64,000 nt of DNA from Polaromonas sp. 39-63-25 (GCF_002278925.1 NZ_NCJH01000011.1:124001-188000); one strand, 5' to 3'. Positions 45,081 to 54,482 are shown, counted from the stretch's first letter. Notes: generated by a model from the sequence alone, not told the origin. Numbers and translations are program-made.

Positions 45081-47042
45081 ATGACGATCATCACTGGCGA
45101 TGCCACTTCGGATCAACTTGTGGTCACTGTTGGCAAGGAGTTGATCAAGGACGTGATCACGGCTGCCTGGAGCAAGGTTGCAAAAGTTCCCGAGTGGGTG
45201 AAACACCGCTACGAGAAAGAAGACCCTTTCGGACTCGAGGCGGCGAAGTATTGCGAGAGAGTGCAGGAACGGTACGGCACGATGCGCATCATCGGCATGG
45301 CGCGACCGATGCCAATCCACAACATCTTCGTGCGGGTGAACATGCTTCACAAAATATCGGCGCAGCGCCGCTCCTCCATCGAGGATCTCGAAGAGCAACT
45401 CAATTGCGACCAGAACGGCTTCGGGCAGGTGTCTAACACCCTTGAGGGTCAGCAGGTGGTCAATCGAGAGCCACGTCTCGTCGTGTTGGGAAAGCCAGGT
45501 GGCGGTAAGACCACTTTTCTCAAGTGGATCGCGTTGTCTGCTATCGACGGCCAGTTCACGGAGCGCCGCATGCCGGTCTTCATTCCGATGAAGGACTGGA
45601 GCGATGGCAAGGACACCTTGCTTGAGTACATCCGTGATGAGTTCAAGATTTGCGGCTTCGAGGATCCGAAGGCTTTCGTGGAAGGAATGTTGGAGGCCGG
45701 CTCCCTCATCCTTCTGTTCGACGCGCTCGACGAAGTCAATGACAGCGATCGTCTCGTCAAAGCGCACAAGGAAATCCGAGATCTGGCGAGCAAGTATCCG
45801 CAGGTGCGAATCGTCGTCAGCTGCCGTACGGCCGCCTACAACTATCTGTTCGAGCAATTCTCGGATGTAGAACTTGCCGACTTTCACCAAGGCCAGGTCA
45901 AGCAATTCGTGCGCAACTGGTTTTGCGATCAATCGCAGAAAGCCGACCTCTGCCTGGCCGAGCTCTCTCTCGAAAAGAACAAAGCCATTCGCGATCTATG
46001 CCAAACGCCGTTGCTCCTGACGCTGATGTGCTTGGCCTTCGACGAGGGAATGACGTTCCCCAACAATCGCGCCGAGTTGTACAAGGAAGCGTTGGACGCT
46101 CTTTTGAAGAAGTGGGATGCCTCTCGCTCGGTCCGGCGAAACACAGCCTACCAGCAGCTGTCTCTAGCCAAGAAAGAGCTGCTGCTCAGCCGCATTGCGG
46201 CCAAGTCTTTTGAGCGGGGCGCCTATTTCATTCGCCAGTCTGACCTCGAGCAGGAAATCGGCGTGTTCATGACTAACCTGAAGGTAGCGCCCGGCACTGA
46301 TGCGGGAGATGTGGATGCCGCTGAGGTACTCAAGGAAATCGAGTCGCAGCACGGTGTGCTGGTCGAGCGTGCCCAGCGCATCTACTCGTTCTCGCACTTG
46401 ACGTTTCAGGAATACTTCACTGCGCGCACAATCACCGAGAACACCAATCAAAGCGGCCCAGCGGACCTGGTCCAACGACATGCCAATGAGCCTCGCTGGC
46501 GGGAAGTTTTTGTGCTGACTACCGGGCTACTAACGGAGGCCGACGACTTCGTTAAGCGCATGCGCGAACAGCTGTCACTGATCGCGCAAACGAATTCGGA
46601 GGTTCGCGACTTCCTCAATCAAAACGCTGCTCTCGTTTATGCTGCAGCAGCCATTCCACTCCCGCTACGGCGGGCGCTGGCTCTCGCGCACGTCGCAGAC
46701 CAGCTCCAACTGATTGAGCCGAGCTATGGGGCCGTAGTCAACGCGTCCAAAGAATTAGTCGATGACATGCAAAAGGAGTTCGGCCGCATTAAGAAGATCG
46801 AGGTAGCAACCATCCAGACTCTTAAGATGGGCCTGGACGAAGCGCGCGAGAACGTCGGCAAGGTCGTCAAGCACGTCGCTCAATATCATCGGGGTGATGT
46901 CAAGGCACTGAACGAATATATACAGCTCACGCGCCTGCTGGTGAACTGCCTCAACGTCGACGCTTACATCACCACACCTACGCGCGAGCAGATCATTTCG
47001 AGCATCCTGATCGAACAAGCGGCGGCGAAAGCGCGCGCGTGA
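45081..47042 (+). CDS. NACHT-domain STAND NTPase (bacterial NLR-like, probable anti-phage protein)
   Basis: A 653-aa protein from ATG 45081, preceded by AAAGGA. Residues 1-130 form an N-terminal domain (IIGMARPMPIHNIFVRVNML) as seen before bacterial NACHT modules. The NACHT core has Walker A LVVLGKPGGGKTTFLKW (137-144), Walker B LILLFDALDEVN (Asp-Glu at 214-219), the sensor VSCRTAAYNYLFEQF, and TPLLLTLMCLAFDEG. The winged-helix signature is YSFSHLTFQEYFTART (435-450). The C-terminal 200 residues are helical, without obvious leucine-rich or ankyrin repeats, so it is a short-sensor type. Bacterial NACHT proteins protect against phages by oligomerising on infection cues; that role is inferred here. 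Confidence 0.85.
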   Translation: MTIITGDATSDQLVVTVGKELIKDVITAAWSKVAKVPEWVKHRYEKEDPFGLEAAKYCERVQERYGTMRIIGMARPMPIHNIFVRVNMLHKISAQRRSSIEDLEEQLNCDQNGFGQVSNTLEGQQVVNREPRLVVLGKPGGGKTTFLKWIALSAIDGQFTERRMPVFIPMKDWSDGKDTLLEYIRDEFKICGFEDPKAFVEGMLEAGSLILLFDALDEVNDSDRLVKAHKEIRDLASKYPQVRIVVSCRTAAYNYLFEQFSDVELADFHQGQVKQFVRNWFCDQSQKADLCLAELSLEKNKAIRDLCQTPLLLTLMCLAFDEGMTFPNNRAELYKEALDALLKKWDASRSVRRNTAYQQLSLAKKELLLSRIAAKSFERGAYFIRQSDLEQEIGVFMTNLKVAPGTDAGDVDAAEVLKEIESQHGVLVERAQRIYSFSHLTFQEYFTARTITENTNQSGPADLVQRHANEPRWREVFVLTTGLLTEADDFVKRMREQLSLIAQTNSEVRDFLNQNAALVYAAAAIPLPLRRALALAHVADQLQLIEPSYGAVVNASKELVDDMQKEFGRIKKIEVATIQTLKMGLDEARENVGKVVKHVAQYHRGDVKALNEYIQLTRLLVNCLNVDAYITTPTREQIISSILIEQAAAKARA

Positions 47043-47472
47043 TGAACAACTCTCGCGCGTACTGCGAAAGCGCCTTAACTACGGCACCTGACTCCTCAAC
47101 TCCCGCTATGTGGCCCGCCTCGTCGACAAACTGGTGCAAACATCGTACGTGGCCCGCCGAGCGACCCCATGCCGGCTGGCGGCGCGACGTCTGCCTGCAG
47201 TCTGAAGCTGTCATTCCGCCGAAGTTTTCTGATGACTGCTCCTGGCCGAAAGCAGACACAGTCATACGTAGCTGGCCATTGATAAGTACATATTGTCGTT
47301 ATTGCCTACGTGGGCCGCGGCGCAGTCGCTCTGTCCTGAGGTCAGTTAACAGCAATAGTGCGGACGGGCACTTGGGCTTGACAGTCGGATCTCGCGATCA
47401 ACAGCACGCTGTGGCTTCACAGCTACACCAGCCATTTATGATGGTGCTCCTTGCCATAGAAGAACAAAGACC
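47043..47472. other. 430-base region after the NACHT gene
   Basis: No supported gene. It contains an imperfect hairpin GACTGCT/AGCAGAC (47234-47240 with 47251-47257) resembling the one at 44754, and a possible promoter element TTGACA at 47378-47383 ahead of the next gene. Confidence 0.5.
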
Positions 47473-47910
47473 ATGCCCAATATAGCCGCCATTCTGAAAG
47501 AAGAGATCGCCCGCGTTGCCCGCAAGGAAACGCGATCCGATACGCAACAGCTGAAGAAAGCGTCAGCGCACCACCGTTCGGACATTGCAGCTTTGAAGCG
47601 CCGAATCTCGGCCCTCGAAAAACTTGTTGGTCGTCTCGGAAAAGCTGCTGCCAAAGCGGCACCGGTGGCCATGTCCGATGAACCGGCCAGCAGCTTTCGT
47701 TTCAGCGCAAGCGGTTTACAGGCACAACGAAAACGCCTGGGCCTGTCGGCTTCGGAAGCAGCCTTGTTGTTAGGCGTTTCTGATCAATCCGTCTACAAGT
47801 GGGAGAACGGGAAAACACGGCCACGTGCCAGCCAATTTGCATCCATAGCGGCCTTGAGAGGCCTGAGCAAAACAGAGGCTGCGGCGCGCTTGGGGGAATT
47901 GGCGGCTTAA
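47473..47910 (+). CDS. XRE-type helix-turn-helix protein
   Basis: A 145-aa protein. Residues 20-60 form a charged coiled coil (RSDIAALKRRISALEKLVGR). The HTH_XRE domain lies at about 80-115 (GLQAQRKRLGLSASEAALLL, GVSDQSVYKWENGKTRPRAS). Similar small coiled-coil plus XRE proteins are common in Burkholderiales; functions are unknown. It could regulate the neighbouring NACHT gene or the island. The start is 431 bases after the NACHT stop. Confidence 0.78.
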   Translation: MPNIAAILKEEIARVARKETRSDTQQLKKASAHHRSDIAALKRRISALEKLVGRLGKAAAKAAPVAMSDEPASSFRFSASGLQAQRKRLGLSASEAALLLGVSDQSVYKWENGKTRPRASQFASIAALRGLSKTEAAARLGELAA

Positions 47911-48011
47911 GACTTGGCCGGCTGGGGCCAACCAGGGGGTAGGGGAGGCGCACTGACCTGATGCGGTCCCTGCATCAGGTCTTCCTGGTTCAGCCGACCT
48001 TGAAAAATTCC

Positions 48012-48254
48012 CTACTCGGGAATAGGCGGCACGCCGCTCCACCACTGCTCACCGGCAACCTCGGTCGCATCGCGCCCACCGTGCACCGTTTGCGCCTGGA
48101 TAGCCCAGTCCGCAACCTGCAAAACATCGGCTTCATTCGCAGCCAGTTCCATGATGCGGTCAGTAAATACTCGCCGCCACTGTTCGTGCGGACCTTTGCA
48201 AAGATGGTATGGGTGCTTCGTAAACAACCATCCTATCGATCCTGGGTCGGCCAC
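48012..48254 (-). CDS. doubtful small protein
   Basis: An 80-aa frame whose C-terminal part (RIMELAANEADVLQVADWAI, then QAQTVHGGRDATEVAGEQWW) has protein-like composition. No family recognised, and no ribosome site stands out. It may be the tail of a lost gene. The rest of 47911-48322 shows nothing else. Confidence 0.28.
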   Translation of the reverse strand: MADPGSIGWLFTKHPYHLCKGPHEQWRRVFTDRIMELAANEADVLQVADWAIQAQTVHGGRDATEVAGEQWWSGVPPIPE

Positions 48255-48322
48255 CCGCCTTTGCTTTCAAGCACTTACGCTCGTTTCCAAGGGGGCAAAC
48301 GCCAAAGTAACTATCATTCTCC

Positions 48323-49813
48323 TTAGCGTAAGCTTTGAGCCGACGCGACCCAGCCCCCACCCAATGCCTGGTACAAGGCGGCGCTATCGACGAGGCGTTG
48401 TGACTTAGCCGCTATCAGGTTGATTCCATTCTGTTGCGCCTGCTGTTGTGCAGTAAGCAGTTGGACGTAACTGGCGGCGCCCAATGCATATTGCCTTTGC
48501 ATGGATTCCAGAGAACCCTGCGCTGCGATATCGGCGGTTGCCAGTGCAGCCAGTGTTTGTGCATCGTTGTCCAATGCGCGCAGTACGTCGGCCACATTGC
48601 GTAGGGCTTCGAGCACGACGCTTTGGTAATTTGCTGCCGCCGCATCGAATGCGGCCAACGACGCCCGCTTTTCGGCGGGCAAGCCGGGATTGAAAAGCGG
48701 CTGGGTCAACTGCCCGATGAGACTCCATACCGCCGAGCCGCCGCCGAACAATGCGCCGGTGCTCAATGCCTGCGAACCGAGGCTGGCACTGATGTTGAGT
48801 TGTGGATACAACTTGGCGACCGCGACGCCGTATTCCGCGTTGGCGGCATGCAATAGGGCTTCTGCGGCCTGAATGTCGGGGCGGCGGCGCACCAATTCGG
48901 ACGGCAAGACCAGCGGCAGGTCAGACGGAAGGGTGAACTCCTCCAGGGTGAAGGTGGGTAAGCCTCCCGCGCCCGGCGCCCGGCCAGCGAGCACCGCCAG
49001 CAGATGTTCGTTCTGCTGGAGTTGTTTGCGCAGCAAGGGAAGTCCAGCGCGGGTCTGTTCCACCTGGGTTTGCAAGGCCAGTACATCGTCCGGCGCAGCC
49101 TGACCGAGGCGAACCCGCTCTCGGGTGATGTGCAATTGTTCGTCCTGGGCGCGGAGGATGGCCTCCGTGGCCTGGATTTGCCCAGCGAGCCTGGCTTGGG
49201 TGATGGCGGTGGTGACGATGTTCGCCGCCAAGGTCAACCGCGCACCTTCCAATTCGTAGCGCCGATACTCGGCGCGGGCCGCCAGTGCTTCCAGTGCCCG
49301 CCGGTTGCCACCGGCCAAGTCGAGTTGGTAATGCACGCCCACCGAGGTGTTGTAGAGGTTGAACACGCGTGCGTCGCCGGTTTGCCCCAATGTGCTGGGG
49401 TTAACGCGCTGACGCTGCCCGCTCAGGTTGGCATCGACTTGGGGATACAAGGTGGAGCCGGCTCGCGCCGCATAAGTCTCCTGCCCTTGACGCAAGGTGG
49501 CCTGTGCCGCTGCCAGCGTGGGGCTGGCTTGCAGTGCCTGGCCGATCAGGTCGGTGAGTTTGTCGGAGCGGAGCTCTTTCCACCATTCGGCTGGCACGGG
49601 TGCTGAAACGAACTGCTGTTGGTTTCCCTGTATCCCTGGGCTGGCGACGGTCACGACAGGCAGCGGAGCGGTCGTATAGCCCGTCACAGCAGGTGAAGCA
49701 GGACGCTGGAAATCAGGACCCACCGCGCATCCCGCCAGCACGGCGACCAGAGGTAACAATAAAACCATTTTCCCCCATGGTTGCAACTTTCGGCTGTGAT
49801 TTCGACTGTTCAT
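48323..49813 (-). CDS. outer-membrane efflux factor, NodT/OprM family lipoprotein
   Basis: A 496-aa protein from ATG 49813, with AAAGGAAGAA upstream. The signal peptide ends at the lipobox VLAGCAVGPDFQRPASPAVT. Family features include AEWWKELRSDKLTDLIGQAL, LEGARLTLAANIVTTAITQA, LVRRRPDIQAAEALLHAANA, GVAVAKLYPQLNISAS and ALGAASYVQLLTAQQQAQQN. It forms a trimeric TolC-like duct. The HlyD-type adaptor and ABC transporter 10 kb upstream on the same strand lack their own duct, so it may complete that tripartite pump. Confidence 0.93.
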   Translation of the reverse strand: MNSRNHSRKLQPWGKMVLLLPLVAVLAGCAVGPDFQRPASPAVTGYTTAPLPVVTVASPGIQGNQQQFVSAPVPAEWWKELRSDKLTDLIGQALQASPTLAAAQATLRQGQETYAARAGSTLYPQVDANLSGQRQRVNPSTLGQTGDARVFNLYNTSVGVHYQLDLAGGNRRALEALAARAEYRRYELEGARLTLAANIVTTAITQARLAGQIQATEAILRAQDEQLHITRERVRLGQAAPDDVLALQTQVEQTRAGLPLLRKQLQQNEHLLAVLAGRAPGAGGLPTFTLEEFTLPSDLPLVLPSELVRRRPDIQAAEALLHAANAEYGVAVAKLYPQLNISASLGSQALSTGALFGGGSAVWSLIGQLTQPLFNPGLPAEKRASLAAFDAAAANYQSVVLEALRNVADVLRALDNDAQTLAALATADIAAQGSLESMQRQYALGAASYVQLLTAQQQAQQNGINLIAAKSQRLVDSAALYQALGGGWVASAQSLR

Positions 49814-49874
49814 TTTTTCTTCCTTTGTTTGTCTAAACGGTGGATGGGAGCGGGCCAAGATGCGCAATACGTTT

Positions 49875-51137
49875 TTAGAACTCAATACTCAGCGCGACAG
49901 AGCCGTAAGCTTGGTTCGTCCGCTGCTCCTCGAATTCCCGTGAACGGTAAACACGCATCACGGCCAACTTGACGCCATGTCCAACCACCAGGCCATGAAC
50001 ACTGATCCCGACAGCAGCCTGGGCCACCCACGGCCGACGCGTAACACTGTGGCTTGATCTAAAGAGGTTTCCGTCGAGTGAAAAGTCGTGCGCGACGAGC
50101 TTTGTTTCCAGCGTTCCGAAAAGGTGAATACCTGGACGCGGTTTGGCCACCGTAGGATAGGCATGGTTTGAGCCGCTGTGGATGGAGGCTGCGGATGGCG
50201 GGCGGTTTTCGGCGCCGGGTCTGATCGGATAGGTCCCGAAATCGTTCGGTAGATTCCAGCCGATACGCCCTTCGATGCCCAGGGCAGCGGAGGTTTCGAT
50301 GTTGCCTAGTCGCAGTCCCAGTGAGCGTATCGAATCGGCAGAGAAACCAGGCTGAATCGCGCCCGTTCCGCGATAGTCCTTGAATTTGCGGTCCATCGCC
50401 ATTTGCATCGCAGGCTCATTCTTCAACTGATGTTGCCAACCCAGAAATTTATCGGCACCGATTACATCGTGAACCAGATTTTGTGACTGTTCCGCGAGAG
50501 ACAACGGGCCGATGACGCCCAATGTGATCTCGCGCGTGTCGAGTATCTCCAAGTTGCTTTGTGGTTCATGTTTGCGACGGTTCCACGACATGCCAACGTA
50601 CAGCAATCCTGCATAAGGCCGATCGTCCAGGATCAGATCGGTTCTGGCGAAATCTTTCGGTGTGAACATGGACTGGCCAAACTTCACCACCACGTTTTGC
50701 GTATGGACGGAGTCTTCCGCATCGGACCAAAAACCGGGGTTCACAAACTTGATGAGTTCCGCATGCAGTCGCACCGGGGTCGGCAGGCACTCGGTTCGAA
50801 GCTTGCCGGCGATGTCGTGTGAAACAGCGGTGAGAGCCACTCCGTTCGTGTAGTTTTGGTCGGTGTCGGCAAAGAGGTCGTTCTCCAGTCTGGCGGTCAA
50901 GCCCCTGAATCTGAGGACCTCATCTGCCTTGCAACCTTTGATTCTGGAGATATCTTCATTGGCGGCTTGGGCGATAGCCGGCGCCATGTGTAAAAACAGC
51001 GTGAGTATCAACGCGGCTTTTCCCCGCCCATGCCTTGGCGGCAGAGGCATCGTGAGAGGAGGAAAATTTGCGGCAAATTCATGCGAAACGCACCTGCGAC
51101 GGCGCGAACTATCGGCAGGTGTCACCGAGGCCTTCAT
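49875..51137 (-). CDS. LpxR-family lipid A 3'-O-deacylase (DUF2219)
   Basis: A 420-aa protein from ATG 51137, with GGGAGG six bases upstream; ATG 51050 is an alternative. A long basic leader precedes a hydrophobic signal core (KAALILTLFLHMAPAIAQAA). The mature part opens FRGLTARLENDLFADTDQNY and TNGVALTAVSHDIAG, the LpxR signature with the catalytic-site Asn/Asp region. The rest is a beta-barrel with an Arg/Gly-rich strand pattern ending GSVALSIEF, a terminal Phe typical of outer-membrane proteins. It would remove acyl chains from lipid A at the outer membrane. It overlaps the upstream gene stop by ATGA. Confidence 0.85.
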   Translation of the reverse strand: MKASVTPADSSRRRRCVSHEFAANFPPLTMPLPPRHGRGKAALILTLFLHMAPAIAQAANEDISRIKGCKADEVLRFRGLTARLENDLFADTDQNYTNGVALTAVSHDIAGKLRTECLPTPVRLHAELIKFVNPGFWSDAEDSVHTQNVVVKFGQSMFTPKDFARTDLILDDRPYAGLLYVGMSWNRRKHEPQSNLEILDTREITLGVIGPLSLAEQSQNLVHDVIGADKFLGWQHQLKNEPAMQMAMDRKFKDYRGTGAIQPGFSADSIRSLGLRLGNIETSAALGIEGRIGWNLPNDFGTYPIRPGAENRPPSAASIHSGSNHAYPTVAKPRPGIHLFGTLETKLVAHDFSLDGNLFRSSHSVTRRPWVAQAAVGISVHGLVVGHGVKLAVMRVYRSREFEEQRTNQAYGSVALSIEF

Positions 51138-52432
51138 AGCCAACCTCCCGTGAAACCCGCTCGCCGCAAGCCGCTGGCAATGTATGGGCAGTTTCGCATC
51201 AGTTGCCACAACAAACCGGTTCGATAATTTTCGATCATCAAAATAATCGGCCCTTTATTAAGCCCGTAATGCCAGCGCGATACCCATCCAAAGGGGTTGC
51301 CGGATATTGCGGGATGGGTCTGGTTAAAAGTCGCTTTGAAGCCGTAGGGATCGGACTCTGTTAATTCAACCTGGCGAATAAGATGGGCCATCGTTGGCAG
51401 CACAATCTCTGGCGCGAACGGCAGCGATGCCACCACGGCCCACGGCGCGATGGTGCCGTCATCTGGTCCGTACGGCACGCCGCGCCCCACATAATCGAAG
51501 AATTGGCGCTCGATGCCGTTCACTTTGATGGTGTCCGGGCCGGGGCCGTCGCTCGCGGTAAGTCCCCAGTAATGCCGACCATAGCCAGCGAACTTGAGCG
51601 GGTTGTCGATCGCGTACTGTTGTTGCGCATAAGTCGCGCGGCGGCTGTTCTCGAAATAGTCGATGCCCTTGCCACGCATGAAAGCGTCCTGAATGCCGCG
51701 AAAGTCGATCCAAACATGCGAGAGCTGATGTGTGAACAACGGACCGGCGTAGAGATATTCCTGTCCGTAACATTGCTCCCACCGGTAAGTCGAAGTCCAC
51801 GCGGCGTAGCTGCTCTCGGGTAGCGGATGAGTGGGGGAGCCCAGCCCCAGCGTATACAGCAGCAACGCCTCGTCGTAGCCTTCCCAGCGGTACTTGAGAA
51901 ATCCGCTTTCGGGCGTCCAGCCGTGCGTGACCGTGGCGCCGCCATCTTGCGCCCACGGCCAATCGGCGCGGCGATAGAGCGCATCGGCGAGGGTGCGGAT
52001 TTCATGCTCGTCGGCCGTGTCCGCGTCAAAATAAATTCCCGCCGTCAACGCGCCCGCCAGCAGAAAAGCGCTGTCTACGGTTGACAGTTCGCATTGCCAG
52101 GCACGCCGACCGGTCTGCATGTCGAGAAAATGATAGTAAAAGCCCTGATAGCCAGTGGCGTCAGGCTCCGGGCCTTGCGGGCTGTTCCAGAAAAACCGCA
52201 GGGTCGCAAGCGTTCGTCCCACTGCCACGCCGCGCGACATGAATCCGCGCTCGACAGCCACCGGGTAAGCCGCCAACGCCAGGCCGGTGGCGGCAATACT
52301 GGCCGGCCAATCCGCTGCAGTCTTGTCGATCACCAGCCCGTTGACGGGGTTCGTCTCATGCAGAAAGTAGCTAAATGATGCATGCTGAATCTTTTCCAGT
52401 TCGGCATCGACGGTTTGTGTCCCCCTGCTCAT
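51134..52432 (-). CDS. glucoamylase-family protein (GH144-like)
   Basis: A 432-aa protein preceded by AGGTGACACT. It matches the glucoamylase family (PF10091 type): SYFLHETNPVNGLVIDKTAA, RTLATLRFFWNSPQGPEPDA, TGYQGFYYHFLDMQTGRRAW, STVDSAFLLAGAL, WEGYDEALLLYTLGLGSPTH and GYGRHYWGLTASDGPGP. Characterised relatives cleave beta-1,2-glucans such as osmoregulated periplasmic glucans. No signal peptide is visible, which is odd for a periplasmic target and suggests cytoplasmic action or an unrecognised start. lpxR-like is next with 4-base overlap. Confidence 0.85.
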   Translation of the reverse strand: MSRGTQTVDAELEKIQHASFSYFLHETNPVNGLVIDKTAADWPASIAATGLALAAYPVAVERGFMSRGVAVGRTLATLRFFWNSPQGPEPDATGYQGFYYHFLDMQTGRRAWQCELSTVDSAFLLAGALTAGIYFDADTADEHEIRTLADALYRRADWPWAQDGGATVTHGWTPESGFLKYRWEGYDEALLLYTLGLGSPTHPLPESSYAAWTSTYRWEQCYGQEYLYAGPLFTHQLSHVWIDFRGIQDAFMRGKGIDYFENSRRATYAQQQYAIDNPLKFAGYGRHYWGLTASDGPGPDTIKVNGIERQFFDYVGRGVPYGPDDGTIAPWAVVASLPFAPEIVLPTMAHLIRQVELTESDPYGFKATFNQTHPAISGNPFGWVSRWHYGLNKGPIILMIENYRTGLLWQLMRNCPYIASGLRRAGFTGGWL

Positions 52433-52491
52433 AGTGTCACCTGGCCCGCCCAGGGTCGGGGTGCTGATCGAGGCTTCGGGCTCTGACCACT

Positions 52492-52956
52492 TCAGCGTTT
52501 GTCATAGAAATGCTCCAGGAAGGGCTTACGAAAATCCTGGTGACATGCGAGGCAGCTGTTTTGCAGTTTCGCAAACGCGGAAATCACCGCTTGCCCGTCC
52601 TCGCGCGTAGCTGCCTGCCCCACTGCTTGTGCTGCCTGGTGGGTTTTTTCGTCATAGCCCTTGAATTTGCTAGCATCGGCGCCGACAACACTCAGGATGC
52701 GCATCTTCTCGCCCAGTGGCGGCTGGGGATGGTCGGCAACCAGCGTTGCAATTTTTGCCACCAGTTCCCAGTCCTCACGGGAAATGCCATCGGTAATGAC
52801 CTGCATGTTCTTGCCCATGTCTTGCATGATCTTGCGGAGCGCCAGCGGCTTGGCCTTGCCAGCGTTATCGGCCCAGGCCTGCAAGCAGGTGATAGCCAGG
52901 AGCGTGCCGATGGCTGTGACTGTGAAATATGTTTTGAAAGGATGTCGGTGTTGCAT
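52492..52956 (-). CDS. class II (c'-type) cytochrome c
   Basis: A 154-aa protein from ATG 52956 with AAGGAAAC upstream. A signal peptide (YFTVTAIGTLLAITCLQAWA) precedes a four-helix domain beginning LALRKIMQDMGKNMQVITDG. The heme site CLACH is near the C-terminus (135-139), as in class II cytochromes, with His139 as the proximal ligand. It is a small periplasmic electron carrier or gas-binding cytochrome. It lies between a patatin and a glucoamylase gene on the same strand. Confidence 0.88.
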   Translation of the reverse strand: MQHRHPFKTYFTVTAIGTLLAITCLQAWADNAGKAKPLALRKIMQDMGKNMQVITDGISREDWELVAKIATLVADHPQPPLGEKMRILSVVGADASKFKGYDEKTHQAAQAVGQAATREDGQAVISAFAKLQNSCLACHQDFRKPFLEHFYDKR

Positions 52957-52987
52957 GGAAGTTTCCTTATGCGATTGGTTCGTGTTC

Positions 52988-54385
52988 TTAAGGGATGGCC
53001 TGCCCAGTCGGCACATCGGCGTCTTTGCCTGTACCGAGGTTGAGCAGCAAACGGCGATAGTTGGGGGAATCTGTGAGCAGGCGGCGCGCGAGTCGCTGTA
53101 GCTCGTCGACAGTTTCGGCGGGCAGCGCGAAAGAGGTGGGAATGCTCATGTAACGCTCCCGTTCGTTTTCGTCGGTGATCGCCTCGAGGGTCACTTCGAC
53201 CAGATAGAATTCGGTCTCTTGCCCGCCTTCGCGCCGAACGCGGTTTTCGATTTGTGACTTGAACAACTCGGTGGTTTCGAACGAATAGCGGTTAATCGGA
53301 ATGTCCTTGACGTTGCGAATCACCTGGAACACCGTCGGCACGGCTTCGACCCGGTCCAGCGACAGGTCGGGGCGGGTTTCGGCGCTGACCATGATCAGTA
53401 CCACCTTGCGTAGCGCCGGTGCTCCCAGGGCACGGGTCAGGCGCTGCGGGTTGCGTTCGGCGAGGATGCGATCGAGCAGGCCACGCAGGCCGGTGTTGTC
53501 CGAAATGCCGCCATCGAGCAGGTGAATGTATGGACGTCTCGCTCGATCGAGATAGGAGCGCAGTTCGCTCGCCTTGTAAAATCGGCGCGCTGACTCGGCG
53601 CGGTCATTCAAGGCTTGAGGCACCCAGTCCGGCTCCCGATAATCGCACTCGCCCGCGTAATTGCGCAGGGTCAGCGGGCTGAACGCGATGGGCACGGCGC
53701 TCGATGCCGCTACTGCGTGGGCAAGCAAATAGGGCGTCAGGTCAGAACACATCAGGTCGAACTGATCCTGGGTGAATTCGAAGCGCGTGCCCAACGACAT
53801 GTCGCTGGCATTAATCAGGAGGAACGGTCGGCCCCGCCGCTGCAGGTCACCGAAGGTGGCGCCGCGGAATATGTTCTCGTCGAGGTATTCGGCAACCAGA
53901 TCGATGCGGCCGAATTGTGGGCTCGAGGAGCGCACCAGATTGGCTGGGGCCAGTATCTTGCGCGCGATCTCGCCTTGCACGTCACGCTTGAGAAAATCGC
54001 GTTCGAAGTCCGTAAACAGGCGCTCGCGGTACAGGGCATAGTAGGCAGCGGTGTAACTGCCGCCCGACACGGCGGAGATGATGTCCACCTCATCGAGCAG
54101 GCGTTTGCGACGACCTTCCCAAATGATCTCGGTTTTGGCGAGTTGGTCGAGCACACCATAGGCCATCGTGGCGGCGCGCGTGCCTCCGCCGGAGAATGTC
54201 AGGACCACTAGCAGACTGCCCGAATTTTCGTCTGGGGCTAGGGTTTCCAGTCGGTAGCCGGATGCCGGGTCGTGCCGCTCCAGCTTGGCATTCGCCTGAT
54301 AGTGCGCGCAGCCGGAAAACAGCAGCAGCAGACCCAGCGTGGCGGCAACGCGTGCCCACCCTATTGTTTGGGGGCTTGCACTCAC
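52988..54385 (-). CDS. patatin-like phospholipase lipoprotein
   Basis: A 465-aa protein from GTG 54385, preceded by GGGAGA. The lipobox is LLLLFSGC (Cys26). The patatin core has the oxyanion loop TFSGGGTRAATMAYG (64-78), nucleophile Ser107 in ISAVSGGSYTAAYYA and Asp291 in HLLDGGISDNTGLRG. It is predicted to act on phospholipids from the periplasmic or outer-membrane face. It precedes the cytochrome by 31 bases on the same strand. Confidence 0.92.
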   Translation of the reverse strand: MSASPQTIGWARVAATLGLLLLFSGCAHYQANAKLERHDPASGYRLETLAPDENSGSLLVVLTFSGGGTRAATMAYGVLDQLAKTEIIWEGRRKRLLDEVDIISAVSGGSYTAAYYALYRERLFTDFERDFLKRDVQGEIARKILAPANLVRSSSPQFGRIDLVAEYLDENIFRGATFGDLQRRGRPFLLINASDMSLGTRFEFTQDQFDLMCSDLTPYLLAHAVAASSAVPIAFSPLTLRNYAGECDYREPDWVPQALNDRAESARRFYKASELRSYLDRARRPYIHLLDGGISDNTGLRGLLDRILAERNPQRLTRALGAPALRKVVLIMVSAETRPDLSLDRVEAVPTVFQVIRNVKDIPINRYSFETTELFKSQIENRVRREGGQETEFYLVEVTLEAITDENERERYMSIPTSFALPAETVDELQRLARRLLTDSPNYRRLLLNLGTGKDADVPTGQAIP

Positions 54386-54482
54386 GCGCCCGTCTCCCTA
54401 ACAGTGGTAATTGAGACCAATTGATCCGTAACTTCAATGTTCATGACGGAACCTCTATTCAAATGGGCACCTGTTGCGAAGC

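Noticed and set aside
47039-47265. Open frames after the NACHT gene on both strands
   Set aside because: They coincide with a hairpin-type intergenic sequence and have no domain character.
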